Shown here in pieces: positions 35,739 to 44,306 of a DNA stretch of 64,000 nt. How positions within the stretch are numbered: position 1 is the first letter of the stretch; every line of letters starts with the position of its first letter. A program made the translations under genes and the position numbers. The notes beneath the pieces are model-generated. The model saw nothing but the letters and a program-made list of their open reading frames with translations, ran no database searches and was not told the DNA's origin. Origin of the DNA: Pseudemcibacter sp038106445 (GTDB taxonomy: Bacteria > Pseudomonadota > Alphaproteobacteria > Sphingomonadales > Emcibacteraceae); assembly GCA_038106445.1 (NCBI GenBank), contig JAYODU010000004.1:1-64000 (forward strand), read 5' to 3'.

Positions 35739-38084
35739 TTAGAACCTTTGTCCAAACCGGAAACCAATTGTTCTTGGACGATTAGTAGCTTGTGATTGGT
35801 CCAATGCACTATCATACCCAGGATCATAGATAGCAACCGTCGCTCTAGTATCCAGTAGGTTTTCAACAAAAATACTGAAGGTCATGTTATCTTTTTCAAT
35901 ACCGGCTGCCAGATTTATGAGAGTATAGGCATCCTGATTCCGATTTGTATTCGTTGTATCAAGATCGCTAAAGCTTGATCCTCTATGTGTAAGCGACCCT
36001 TGAATAAATCCAGGTAACTCACCCAACTGTACATTTTGACGTGCGACAGCTGTTAGCTGAATTTTTGGAACAAATGGCATCCGGGAGCCAATAGGTGCGA
36101 GTAGCGGACCGGTCGCCGAACGACGGTATTCATCTGTAAGTTTGGCGTCATTGTAAGATGCAGAAAATGAAAGTCTCAAATCATCAGTCGCATCAACTGT
36201 CAGATCAAATTCAGCACCATACGTCCGCGAACCCCCCACGTTCTGAATGATTGTCAGATTTGATACTGCAAAATCAAGGAAGGCAAACTGAACATCGCTC
36301 CATTTAAGATAATAAAGTGAACCATTGAAGCGAACACGATTATCTGCCCAACTCGTTTTCCAACCAAATTCATAGTTATCGATATTATCTTCTACATATT
36401 TCGGAATACCCGGTACCCTAGCACGGTTAACACCACCAGGGCGGAACCCCTGTGAAAATGTTGCATAAACCAATTTATCATCATCAATGGTATAGCTTGC
36501 ATTTACTTTAAACACTTCACCATTATTTTTCTGCTCATCGTCAAGTATTCTTGTATTAAAACATGGATATTGTGGAGTGCCAGCAGGATCTTCTGTAAAC
36601 TCACCATTCACAGTGAAACCAGTACAATGGCGAAGGAATCCATTAAATCCATAAAGTGAATTTCGGTATTTATAAAAACGGGCGCCACCCATTACTGTTA
36701 ACCGGTCAGTGACATCAAATTCAAGCTCACCGAATGCGGCCCAGTCCCTGTCTTCACGAACCTGTTTTGTTTGCCACACTGTGTGACCATTTTCAATCAC
36801 AGACCCCGCCGAATCCGAGTCAGGCACAATCCATTGAAGGTCAAAGTCATGCTTTTGTTTTTGGTAAAAGAGACCACCGATTGCCCGCAGACGATTTTCT
36901 GAAGGTGTCGTTACGCGAAATTCATGACTTTGACGAATAAAAAATTCATCGCCAGTCGTTAGCTGATTAGGATTGGCGCAGGTAACGCCATCCGCGTTAT
37001 AATAAAGACAGCTATAACCTGAACCGGCATACACTTCTTCAAGATATTCTGAATAACCGACATAATCGTTTTCACTTACGAGATGTCGGTCCAGATAAGC
37101 ACCCGCATAAACAACATCAAGTCCGGCAATATTGCCTTCAACTGTCAATGTTGCCTGATACCAGTTATCGTCATAACTTTGCGGGTTAAATGACGCCGTA
37201 TTCAGATCACCAAAAAGGGACGGATTATGGGTATAGGTTCCATTAGAATCCTGTTTCTGATAAATAATACCAGGTGTAACAAGCCAGTTTTCATTGAGAT
37301 CTAAAGCAAGTAAAGCCCGACCACCAGTGGTGCTCGTATTATTGTAATTTTCTTCCACAAGAGCTGCGTTGTTGATTGATATTCCGCTTGCCGCAAAATT
37401 AATTGTGTGTGGGACGTTATCAATATAACCGCCATCTTCTTCGTGCCAGCCAACCAATCGGATTGCGGCGTTATCAGCAATCGGAAAATTGGCGAAAGCC
37501 TCTAATGTACCACCAATTTCACCGTCTTTTACGATATTACCGGCAACATCATATCCCGCCTGGAATTCGCCTATCACCGGTTTATTTGTGATAATACGTA
37601 ATGTACCGGATTGGCTGCTTGAGCCAAACAAAGTACCCTGCGGCCCGGAAAGAGTTTCTATCCGCGCAATATCATACATATGCAGATCAAGGATATTGTT
37701 GATGGTTGTAATCGGCTGCTCGTCTAGATACACACCAACGCTCGGCATTGAACCTGAATGGTTACCATCACCACCACTCGCGATACCCCGCATATACAGA
37801 TTACCATTTCCTGGTCCTGGGCTTTCAAATGAAACTGTTGGCAGAAAATGGATATAATCATCAAACGCGTTGATGTTCAAATCTTCCATCTGCTGATTAC
37901 CCAGCACATTAAGTGACATCGGTACATCTTGTAGATCGGACGTACGTTTTGTCGCTGTAACTGTAATCACTTCCGTACCGGAATTAGCCGCATCCTGAGC
38001 TTGCGCGCCAGAAATTGTTAAAACGCCTGACATAAGAAATGTTGATGCCAGCAGCGCTGATTTTTTATAGGTGTATTTTCTCAA
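35739..38084 (-). CDS. TonB-dependent outer-membrane receptor
   Basis: A 781-residue TonB-dependent receptor. The signal peptide ends near residue 29 (AQAQ). It is followed by a TonB-box-like segment (EVITVTATKR), a plug domain (from DVPMSLNVLG to about residue 170, including GPQGTLFGSSSQSGTLRIITNKP), and a beta-barrel ending in the outer-membrane sorting pattern GFRFGQRF with terminal Phe. It belongs to the large 'iron complex receptor' type seen in sphingomonad-like bacteria, many of which take up sugars, peptides or aromatic compounds instead of iron. The neighbouring D-aminoacylase hints at an acyl-amino acid or peptide substrate, which is weak evidence. Confidence 0.9.
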   Translation of the reverse strand: MRKYTYKKSALLASTFLMSGVLTISGAQAQDAANSGTEVITVTATKRTSDLQDVPMSLNVLGNQQMEDLNINAFDDYIHFLPTVSFESPGPGNGNLYMRGIASGGDGNHSGSMPSVGVYLDEQPITTINNILDLHMYDIARIETLSGPQGTLFGSSSQSGTLRIITNKPVIGEFQAGYDVAGNIVKDGEIGGTLEAFANFPIADNAAIRLVGWHEEDGGYIDNVPHTINFAASGISINNAALVEENYNNTSTTGGRALLALDLNENWLVTPGIIYQKQDSNGTYTHNPSLFGDLNTASFNPQSYDDNWYQATLTVEGNIAGLDVVYAGAYLDRHLVSENDYVGYSEYLEEVYAGSGYSCLYYNADGVTCANPNQLTTGDEFFIRQSHEFRVTTPSENRLRAIGGLFYQKQKHDFDLQWIVPDSDSAGSVIENGHTVWQTKQVREDRDWAAFGELEFDVTDRLTVMGGARFYKYRNSLYGFNGFLRHCTGFTVNGEFTEDPAGTPQYPCFNTRILDDEQKNNGEVFKVNASYTIDDDKLVYATFSQGFRPGGVNRARVPGIPKYVEDNIDNYEFGWKTSWADNRVRFNGSLYYLKWSDVQFAFLDFAVSNLTIIQNVGGSRTYGAEFDLTVDATDDLRLSFSASYNDAKLTDEYRRSATGPLLAPIGSRMPFVPKIQLTAVARQNVQLGELPGFIQGSLTHRGSSFSDLDTTNTNRNQDAYTLINLAAGIEKDNMTFSIFVENLLDTRATVAIYDPGYDSALDQSQATNRPRTIGFRFGQRF

Positions 38085-38251
38085 TTGAATGATCCCTTAA
38101 CATAAAGAAATATTATATGTCCCCCGATGATTTTTAAATCAACTTATCCATCTTTGGACTCAACTATTAAAATAGTGTTACAAGGTGCAAAAAGTAAAGA
38201 AAAGAAAGACAACACGCGTTTTTTATTTGGTTTATATGAACAATGATTAAC

Positions 38252-38280
38252 TTGTCATAAAATATATTATTACCTAAGAT
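38252..38280 (+). promoter_or_regulatory. Candidate sigma-70 promoter for the TPR-sulfotransferase gene
   Basis: TTGTCA (38252-38257), 17-bp spacer, TAAGAT (38275-38280), ending 31 bp before the ATG at 38312. The region between the two divergent genes is very AT-rich. Confidence 0.45.
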
Positions 38281-38311
38281 ATCTGGCAAAAGACTGGAAA
38301 GAATAATAAAA

Positions 38312-40315
38312 ATGGTAACTACAGACCCGCAAGGCGACTTAAAAACAGCACTGCAGCATGCCGCAAGTCTGTTATATAAAAAACCGGCACTTGCCGAAGA
38401 GCAGGCATTGGAAATTCTGAAAATTATACCGGAATTTGATCCCGCACTTCATATTTTGGCGTCTGCATATCGTTTTCAGGGTAAAGCCGATAAAGCGCTT
38501 GAAATCATGATGCCGCTTTCGAAGCGCCTTGAAAAATCTGCACCTGTTTTGCTGGAACTTGGATTATGCCTAAAAGCATCTGGAAAAAACCGTGACGCCA
38601 TCAAAACACTGCGAAAAGCAGCAAATATTATACCAGACCAGGGTGAAATCTGGCGTAACCTTGCCATTTTATATGGCGATGTCGGTGAACAGGAAAATGC
38701 ATACAAAGCCACTAACAAATTATTGGATATTCTCAATAAGAACCCTGAAATTTTAAACGCTGCTAAATTATTTGATGAAGGGAAAATAGCCAAAGCAGAA
38801 GCATCCGCCCGTGACATCATAAAAAAAAATCCGATCGACGTGGTTGCAATGAGGCTGCTTGCTGAAATTGGCTTAAAGATTGGTCAGATCGATGATGCTA
38901 GAAAACTTCTCGAACATTGTGTTGAACTTACACCATATTATGACCATGCAAGGCATAATTATGCTGTCTCCTTATACAGAAAACAAAAACTTGAAGAAGC
39001 GATGCAGCAAATAAAAATATTGCTTGGCCGTGATCCTGCAAACCACAATTATCCTGTGTTAATGGCTGCAATCTGTGTTCGAAAAGGTGATTTCAAGCCG
39101 GCGCTTGAAATATATGAAGATATTTTAGAAAAAAGACCCGAGCAGGGAAAATTACAGCTTAATTATGGGCATACCTTAAAAACTGTCGGAAGAATTGACG
39201 ATGCTATTAAAGCCTACCGTACCTGCATTGAGGTCAGCCCGAATATCGGTGAGACCTACTGGAGTCTGGCAAATCTTAAAGTCTTCCGCTTCAGTGATGA
39301 AGATCTTGAAAATATGCTAAAGCAGGTAATTCCTGAAGGTGGGGACCCTGATGATCAGGGGCACCTTGCCTTCGCTATCGGCAAAGCCTATGAAGACCGC
39401 AAAGAATTCGACAAATCATTCGAATTTTATCAAAGAGGGAATGATATTCGCAGGCAACATCATCGCTATGATCCGAAAATAAACATTTATGATACGGTTA
39501 GACAGATTAAATTATTTGATCATGAATTCTTAAGCAAGAATGAAGGTCAGGGATGCCAGGCGGCTGATCCCATTTTCATTGTTGGTCTGCCACGCGCAGG
39601 TTCCACATTGATAGAGCAAATATTAGCCAGTCATTCTCAGGTCGACGGAACATCAGAGCTTACTGATATTATTGCACTATCACGGAAGATAGGGGATAAG
39701 AAAAATATCCGCACCGTATCAAAATATCCTGAAATATTATCTGAGATGACGGCGCAGGACTTTAAGGAGCTTGGTGAAAGTTATATAGAAACAACTAGAA
39801 TACAACGTAACAAGGCACCATATTTCATTGATAAGATGCCCAATAATTTTAAACATATCGGCCTTATTCATACTATACTGCCCAATGCCAAAATTATCGA
39901 CGCGCGCCGTCATCCCATGGGCGGATGCTTTTCCGGTTTCAAGCAGTTATTTGCGAATGGACAGACTTTTACTTACAATCTTACTGACATCGGACTTTAT
40001 TACAGGGATTATGTCAAGCTGATGGATCATTGGGATGAAGTACTGCCCGGTCGCGTACATCGTGTTCAATATGAAGATATGGTTTCCGATACGGAAAATC
40101 GGATCAAAGCATTACTTGAATATTGCGGACTTGAATTTGAAGAAGCATGTCTGAATTTTTATAATACAAAGCGTGCCGTTCGCACACCAAGCTCAGAACA
40201 GGTGCGACAGCCAATATTTACCAAAGGTGTTGAACAATGGCGTAATTATGAACAGCATCTTGGCCCTCTAAAGGAAGCACTCGGTCCCTTACTCGAACGT
40301 TACCCCATCGATTAA
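38312..40315 (+). CDS. TPR-repeat sulfotransferase
   Basis: A 667-residue two-part protein. The first 400 or so residues are tetratricopeptide repeats (for example PVLLELGLCLKASGKNRDAI and KLQLNYGHTLKTVGRIDDAI). From about residue 423 a sulfotransferase domain begins with the PAPS 5'-phosphosulfate loop VGLPRAGSTLIEQILASHS, followed by a 3'-phosphate region (DARRHPMGGCFS). Such fusions are frequent in alphaproteobacteria and resemble tyrosylprotein sulfotransferases, but their acceptors are unknown. There is no signal peptide, so it acts in the cytoplasm. It is monocistronic with its own promoter candidate. Confidence 0.85.
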   Translation: MVTTDPQGDLKTALQHAASLLYKKPALAEEQALEILKIIPEFDPALHILASAYRFQGKADKALEIMMPLSKRLEKSAPVLLELGLCLKASGKNRDAIKTLRKAANIIPDQGEIWRNLAILYGDVGEQENAYKATNKLLDILNKNPEILNAAKLFDEGKIAKAEASARDIIKKNPIDVVAMRLLAEIGLKIGQIDDARKLLEHCVELTPYYDHARHNYAVSLYRKQKLEEAMQQIKILLGRDPANHNYPVLMAAICVRKGDFKPALEIYEDILEKRPEQGKLQLNYGHTLKTVGRIDDAIKAYRTCIEVSPNIGETYWSLANLKVFRFSDEDLENMLKQVIPEGGDPDDQGHLAFAIGKAYEDRKEFDKSFEFYQRGNDIRRQHHRYDPKINIYDTVRQIKLFDHEFLSKNEGQGCQAADPIFIVGLPRAGSTLIEQILASHSQVDGTSELTDIIALSRKIGDKKNIRTVSKYPEILSEMTAQDFKELGESYIETTRIQRNKAPYFIDKMPNNFKHIGLIHTILPNAKIIDARRHPMGGCFSGFKQLFANGQTFTYNLTDIGLYYRDYVKLMDHWDEVLPGRVHRVQYEDMVSDTENRIKALLEYCGLEFEEACLNFYNTKRAVRTPSSEQVRQPIFTKGVEQWRNYEQHLGPLKEALGPLLERYPID

Positions 40316-40408
40316 ACTCATTTATGATATGCTAATCCGGATGATTGTCTTTCATCCTATCTGCTGGTAGGTTTGATTATAGCTAACGCTTACAGGGAAA
40401 TAGGCATA

Positions 40409-40696
40409 ATGATTATACAAAAGATTACATTCATAACTGAGCTTACAGAAGAAGAAGTGCTGAAAGTTGCGCATGAAAGGGCGGATGATTTCAGGGCCCT
40501 TCCGGGGCTTATACAGAAATATTACTTCAAGACGGCCGGGCCAAACCAATATGGCGGTTTATATATCTGGGGATCAGAAGATCAAATGGCCAAATACAGA
40601 GCATCCGACCTCGCCAAATCAATACCGACAGCCTATAAAGTTAAAGGCATGCCGGAAATTGAAACGCTCGATATTTTATTTGAATTACGTGACTAG
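40409..40696 (+). CDS. YdhR-like small monooxygenase-fold protein
   Basis: A 95-residue ferredoxin-like dimeric alpha-beta barrel protein similar to YdhR and related putative mono-oxygenases. The pattern is visible in the central LPGLIQKYYFK and in YGGLYIWGSEDQMAKYRAS. The ATG at 40409 follows a good ribosome binding site (AGGGA, about 10 nt upstream); an upstream start at 40373 is less likely. The physiological reaction is unknown. It is convergent with the next gene, with almost no space between. Confidence 0.7.
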   Translation: MIIQKITFITELTEEEVLKVAHERADDFRALPGLIQKYYFKTAGPNQYGGLYIWGSEDQMAKYRASDLAKSIPTAYKVKGMPEIETLDILFELRD

Positions 40697-40699
40697 CCG

Positions 40700-41170
40700 T
40701 CAGCCTTCAGCCGGTAGACATTTTTCCGGTGTATGCGTATCAATCAGATAAGCTACTTTCCAGCCTTCACTATGTTTAACCAACGTAAACTGGTTAACGC
40801 CACATGATCTTAGTTCACCGTCAATCGCAATGGTAAATGGAGCCCACGCCACCGCAAGGGGACCTTCCACGTGAATTTCCACATCAAAAATCTGCTCATC
40901 AGCCTGTCCGGGTGACAGTGTTCCCACCCAATCAATCCAGCCCGAAGCATCACCGCGCGTTACCGGTTTATCCGGCGATATTCTATCAAGTGATGTATCC
41001 GGCAGAAGTAGGGATTTCAGTGTTTCATCATCCCCTGCCCGCATTGCATCAAATACCTGATCCAGAATAGCACGGACTTCTGCCTTTTCTTCCGGCGTAC
41101 CCGCTGCAACAGCAAATGAAAAATGCGCCATAATCACCGGTAACAATAATAATTTAAGTACAAATTTCAT
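40700..41170 (-). CDS. Secreted NTF2-like (SnoaL-fold) protein
   Basis: A 156-residue protein with a Sec signal peptide (hydrophobic to about residue 22, ending in AVAA) and an NTF2-like domain. The N-terminal AILDQVFDAMRAGDDETLKSLL helix and the C-terminal GVNQFTLVKHSEGWKVAYLIDT strands are the usual ends of this cone-shaped fold. A Cys pair (Cys in RSCGV and EKCLP) could form a disulfide, which fits export. Enzymatic role unknown; related domains act as small isomerases, hydrolases or ligand binders. It is followed upstream on the same strand by a truncated RND pump tail. Confidence 0.65.
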   Translation of the reverse strand: MKFVLKLLLLPVIMAHFSFAVAAGTPEEKAEVRAILDQVFDAMRAGDDETLKSLLLPDTSLDRISPDKPVTRGDASGWIDWVGTLSPGQADEQIFDVEIHVEGPLAVAWAPFTIAIDGELRSCGVNQFTLVKHSEGWKVAYLIDTHTPEKCLPAEG

Positions 41171-41182
41171 TGAATATTCCTC

Positions 41183-41330
41183 TTATTCAGCTGGCTTGAA
41201 TTCGTGTTTTTCCTGGCTTTCTTTGCGTTTTCCGTGGAAAATATTTTCAACCGCGATATAAAACATCGGAACGAAGAAAATAGCAAGAAAAGTTGCTGCA
41301 AGCATCCCGCCCATCACGGCAATACCATTA
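41183..41330 (-). pseudogene. C-terminal fragment of an RND (HAE1/AcrB-type) efflux pump
   Basis: The last 45-50 residues of an AcrB-type pump are recognisable: IAVMGGMLAATFLAIFFVPMFYIAVE, shown here in part, followed by a charged tail. Complete pumps exceed 1000 residues. The frame extends upstream to a Met at 41380, but the part before about 41330 does not look like RND sequence; there the opposite strand reads as TamB. The fragment thus ends at a rearrangement junction and cannot be functional. Confidence 0.7.
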
Positions 41331-41677
41331 AAGCGTTCCAGTTTCGGTGATCCATCCAATGATCCGGTGATAGAGATCATGGCACAGCACCAGCTTACGG
41401 ATATGGTGGCGGACCGGGCCTTATGGGTGGGATAAGACGCGCCATAGGCGTCGACAGATTTTCAATTGATAATGACGCCTCACGGGAATACGGAACGACA
41501 ATTACGGGGGATAAATATCTTGCCGATAATGTTTACGTTGAAGTTTCAACCGGACCCGCCACGGGGCAGACAGCAACAAGCGTTGAAGTCGGTCTTACAC
41601 GCAGTCTATCCCTTGTGACACGCCCTACTCTGGATCACGATAATAACCTTTCTATAAGGTGGTCATGGGATTATTAG
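41328..41677 (+). pseudogene. C-terminal fragment of TamB (translocation and assembly module), frameshifted
   Basis: The TamB DUF490 C-terminus is recognisable in two frames. About 41328-41380 reads SSFGDPSNDPVIEI, as in the usual 'GDPxNPxLDI' strand. After a frame change the sequence GGGPGLMGGIRRAIGVDRFSI continues to the terminal strands and the stop at 41677, where TamB ends in an aromatic residue. Most of the 1000-residue gene is missing and an internal deletion has also occurred. Its 5' end abuts the RND pump fragment head to head. Confidence 0.65.
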
Positions 41678-42328
41678 TTATAGCGGGTCCGGGCCCCAAT
41701 CATCGGGGATATGATTATTCAAAAGTTCAATAATATTGAGGGGGTCTTCACGTACGGTGACCATATGAAGCGGCATACTTTTAAACGGTGCCTTTGGAAT
41801 ATGAAATAATCCTTTATATTTTTCGCCCTCAATCATTATCCTGCCCACATGCCAGTTCAGTGCAGCTGCGGCAGCATTATGATTACCGTATAATGTCAGT
41901 CGAAGGGCGTCATCATAATCATCACAAGTGATTATTTTTACTTCCGGATAAAGTGCGGATACCTGTGAAACAAGCGGCCCAGTTTTTGGTGTAATAACAA
42001 TGTCCGGCACCTTATCGCCATCACCCGGTTCACGATCAATCAGTACAAACCAGGCTCCGCCACTGACGATTATGGGCTTGCTAAAAGCCATTATTTTTAA
42101 TCTGTCAGCCGTATTTGCCATGGTAGCAAGTATATCAAAATCACCTGCCATTAAGCCCTGGGTAAGTTCCGTAAGCCCGGCCGGAATAAATTGGTAGGGG
42201 AGTTTCGCATCATTCATAACATCATTAATACGGTCAATTATGATACCTGCAGGTTTGCCGTCTTCCATATAACTGAATGGAGCAAAATCCGGATTAAACC
42301 CAATTTTTAACGGTGCATTGCCCTTCAT
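41678..42328 (-). CDS. Substrate-binding-protein-like domain (SBP_bac_3) without signal peptide
   Basis: A 216-residue periplasmic-binding-protein type 3 fold of the amino-acid-binding class. The start of the domain is typical (LKIGFNPDFAPFSYMEDGKPAGIIIDRINDVM), and DILATMANTADRLKIMAFSKPI follows. No signal peptide or membrane segment is present, so it would be cytoplasmic, and no ABC transporter genes are adjacent. It overlaps the isochorismatase-type hydrolase gene by 4 bp, so the two are translationally coupled. Possible roles are a ligand sensor, an allosteric partner or an enzyme (cyclohexadienyl dehydratases share this fold). It may also have lost its signal. Function not assigned. Confidence 0.65.
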   Translation of the reverse strand: MKGNAPLKIGFNPDFAPFSYMEDGKPAGIIIDRINDVMNDAKLPYQFIPAGLTELTQGLMAGDFDILATMANTADRLKIMAFSKPIIVSGGAWFVLIDREPGDGDKVPDIVITPKTGPLVSQVSALYPEVKIITCDDYDDALRLTLYGNHNAAAAALNWHVGRIMIEGEKYKGLFHIPKAPFKSMPLHMVTVREDPLNIIELLNNHIPDDWGPDPL

Positions 42329-43002
42329 CCGATCCTCGCGATCATGTCATCTGTCGAAACCACATCGGCAAATACCCGGACCAATGCATTCAAGGCATTA
42401 TTGTGATCTTCATCCGATCTTGATGCATTGGCGTCTGTAATCATGGTTGTTTTAAAATTAAGCATCATGGCATCGCGGGCTGTACTTTCACAGCAGACAT
42501 CAGTCAGCGTGCCAGTTATGATCACATGATCTATCCCTGCATGATGAAGCTTTTTTTCCAACATGCCTGACGTGCCGATAAACGCGCTGAAACGATTTTT
42601 TTCAATGATCCAGTCTTCATCCTTTACATCAAGATCGGGCCATATATCGTGCCCCGGACCATCAGCCGCAAGATTTTTTACCATCGCCTGACAGCGTTCC
42701 GGCGAAAACAGATCCCGAAGCAATGACCATTCATCCAGAATATCTTCCTTAAATGTTGAAATAACCCACGCAACCGTGCCCCCGCTTAAGCGTAATTTAT
42801 ATGCCAGCCTGTTTATGTTGGGAACAATTTCACGCGCCGTCGGCACCTCGGCCGCCATCCCGGGCTCAATGAAATATTTCTGCATGTCAATGACGAGTAA
42901 TGCTGTCCTGCACGGGTCAATATTTTCAAATGCATGAAGACGGCCACCCCGTCTTTCAATTGCTGCTTCTGTTGCTTCTTTGGAAATGTTTATGTTATGC
43001 AT
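42325..43002 (-). CDS. Isochorismatase-family cysteine hydrolase
   Basis: A 225-residue hydrolase of the isochorismatase/nicotinamidase fold. The catalytic Asp39 (LLVIDMQKYF), a Lys in EKNRFSAF and the nucleophilic Cys in TGTLTDVCCES complete the Asp-Lys-Cys triad. Members hydrolyse amides such as N-carbamoylsarcosine, ureidoacrylate or biuret. The N-terminal extension of about 30 residues resembles the carbamoylsarcosine/ureidoacrylate type. It is translationally coupled to the binding-protein-like gene downstream and is divergent from the Cys/Met PLP enzyme. Substrate unknown. Confidence 0.8.
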   Translation of the reverse strand: MHNINISKEATEAAIERRGGRLHAFENIDPCRTALLVIDMQKYFIEPGMAAEVPTAREIVPNINRLAYKLRLSGGTVAWVISTFKEDILDEWSLLRDLFSPERCQAMVKNLAADGPGHDIWPDLDVKDEDWIIEKNRFSAFIGTSGMLEKKLHHAGIDHVIITGTLTDVCCESTARDAMMLNFKTTMITDANASRSDEDHNNALNALVRVFADVVSTDDMIARIG

Positions 43003-43082
43003 GAATGAACGATATCCTTTTCAACCCTTCTTGAAAAGCATTAATACAATCAGCATCATAACTTGAAAAACGGACATATTAA

Positions 43083-44273
43083 ATGACCAATAAAAAATGG
43101 GAACATATTAAACAGAGCACAAAAGCAGTTTGGGCTGGCGAAGAAAAAAGTTTTTTTGAAGGGGCAGCACAGGTTCCTGTAGTCAATAGTGTATCCTACA
43201 ATCATGATGATGTTGATGAATGGCTTGACGTGGCACTCGGAAAACGCAAAGGACACATTTACAGCCGCAACACAAACCCCACTGTGGCCGTATTCGAAGA
43301 AAAAATGCGTGTACTTGAAGATGCGGAGGCCGCCACAAGCTTTGCAACCGGGATGGCCGCGATCAGCGGCACTTTATTTGCATTACTATCCCCCGGCCAG
43401 CGTGTTGTATCGGTGAAAGATACATATGGCGGCACAAGTGTTGTGTTTATGGAACATCTTCCAAGGTTCAATATTGATGTCACAATGTGCGAAACCCATG
43501 ATCAGGATGCCATCGAAGCCGAAACATTAAAAGGATGTGATCTTCTTTATCTTGAAACGCCTACCAACCCTACGATGAAAGTGCTTGATTTAAAAAGACT
43601 TATAGCCGCCGGTAAAAAAGTTGGCGCTATTGTTGTGGTGGATAACACTTTCGCCACTCCCATTAATCAAAACCCGCTTGTGCTGGGTGCTGATCTTGTC
43701 GTGCATAGCGCCACAAAATTTATTGGCGGCCATTCCGATGCACTTGGTGGAATTGTTTGCGGCTCAAAAAAACTCACTGATAAACTATACGGCTTTCGGG
43801 AAATTAACGGGGCAACGCTTGATGCCCATTCGGCTTATCTTTTACTGCGCGGCCTTAAAACATTAAAGCTTCGCATTGATAAACAAAACGATAACGCTTT
43901 GGCACTTGCAACATATCTGGCAGCCCATCCCAAGGTAGAACAGGTTTTTTACCCCGGGCTTGAAAATGACCCGGGATACGAAATCGCCAAAGGACAAATG
44001 AGCGGCTTTTCCGGCATGCTCAGCTTTTCACTTAAGGGTGGGTTTGACAAAGTACGTGAATTCCTGCCACAAATCCGCTTTGCTCACCGCGCCGCTCATC
44101 TTGGCGGAGTGGAAACCATTATCGGGCCGCCGCGCACCACAAGCCATGTGGAACTTTCCGAAGCAGACAGAGAGAAACTGGGTATCCCAGAAAGTCTGAT
44201 CCGCTGTTCCGTCGGTATAGAGGATATCGAAGACATTATCATCGATTTTGATCAGGCATTGGAAGTATTATAA
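43083..44273 (+). CDS. Cys/Met metabolism PLP enzyme (cystathionine gamma-synthase/lyase family)
   Basis: A 396-residue PLP enzyme of the trans-sulfuration family. The cofactor region is well conserved: SRNTNPTVAVFE, the glycine-rich ATSFATGMAAISG, DNTFATP, and the Schiff-base Lys in VHSATKFIGGHSDALGG. The C-terminal signature IRCSVGIEDIEDII is intact. Within the family this could be a cystathionine gamma-synthase, a beta/gamma-lyase or O-acetylhomoserine sulfhydrylase; the residues I can see do not decide it. It has its own start with 80 bp between it and the divergent hydrolase gene. Confidence 0.82.
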   Translation: MTNKKWEHIKQSTKAVWAGEEKSFFEGAAQVPVVNSVSYNHDDVDEWLDVALGKRKGHIYSRNTNPTVAVFEEKMRVLEDAEAATSFATGMAAISGTLFALLSPGQRVVSVKDTYGGTSVVFMEHLPRFNIDVTMCETHDQDAIEAETLKGCDLLYLETPTNPTMKVLDLKRLIAAGKKVGAIVVVDNTFATPINQNPLVLGADLVVHSATKFIGGHSDALGGIVCGSKKLTDKLYGFREINGATLDAHSAYLLLRGLKTLKLRIDKQNDNALALATYLAAHPKVEQVFYPGLENDPGYEIAKGQMSGFSGMLSFSLKGGFDKVREFLPQIRFAHRAAHLGGVETIIGPPRTTSHVELSEADREKLGIPESLIRCSVGIEDIEDIIIDFDQALEVL

Positions 44274-44306
44274 AACCCGTTCTATAAAAACCATCTTTAT
44301 AAATTT

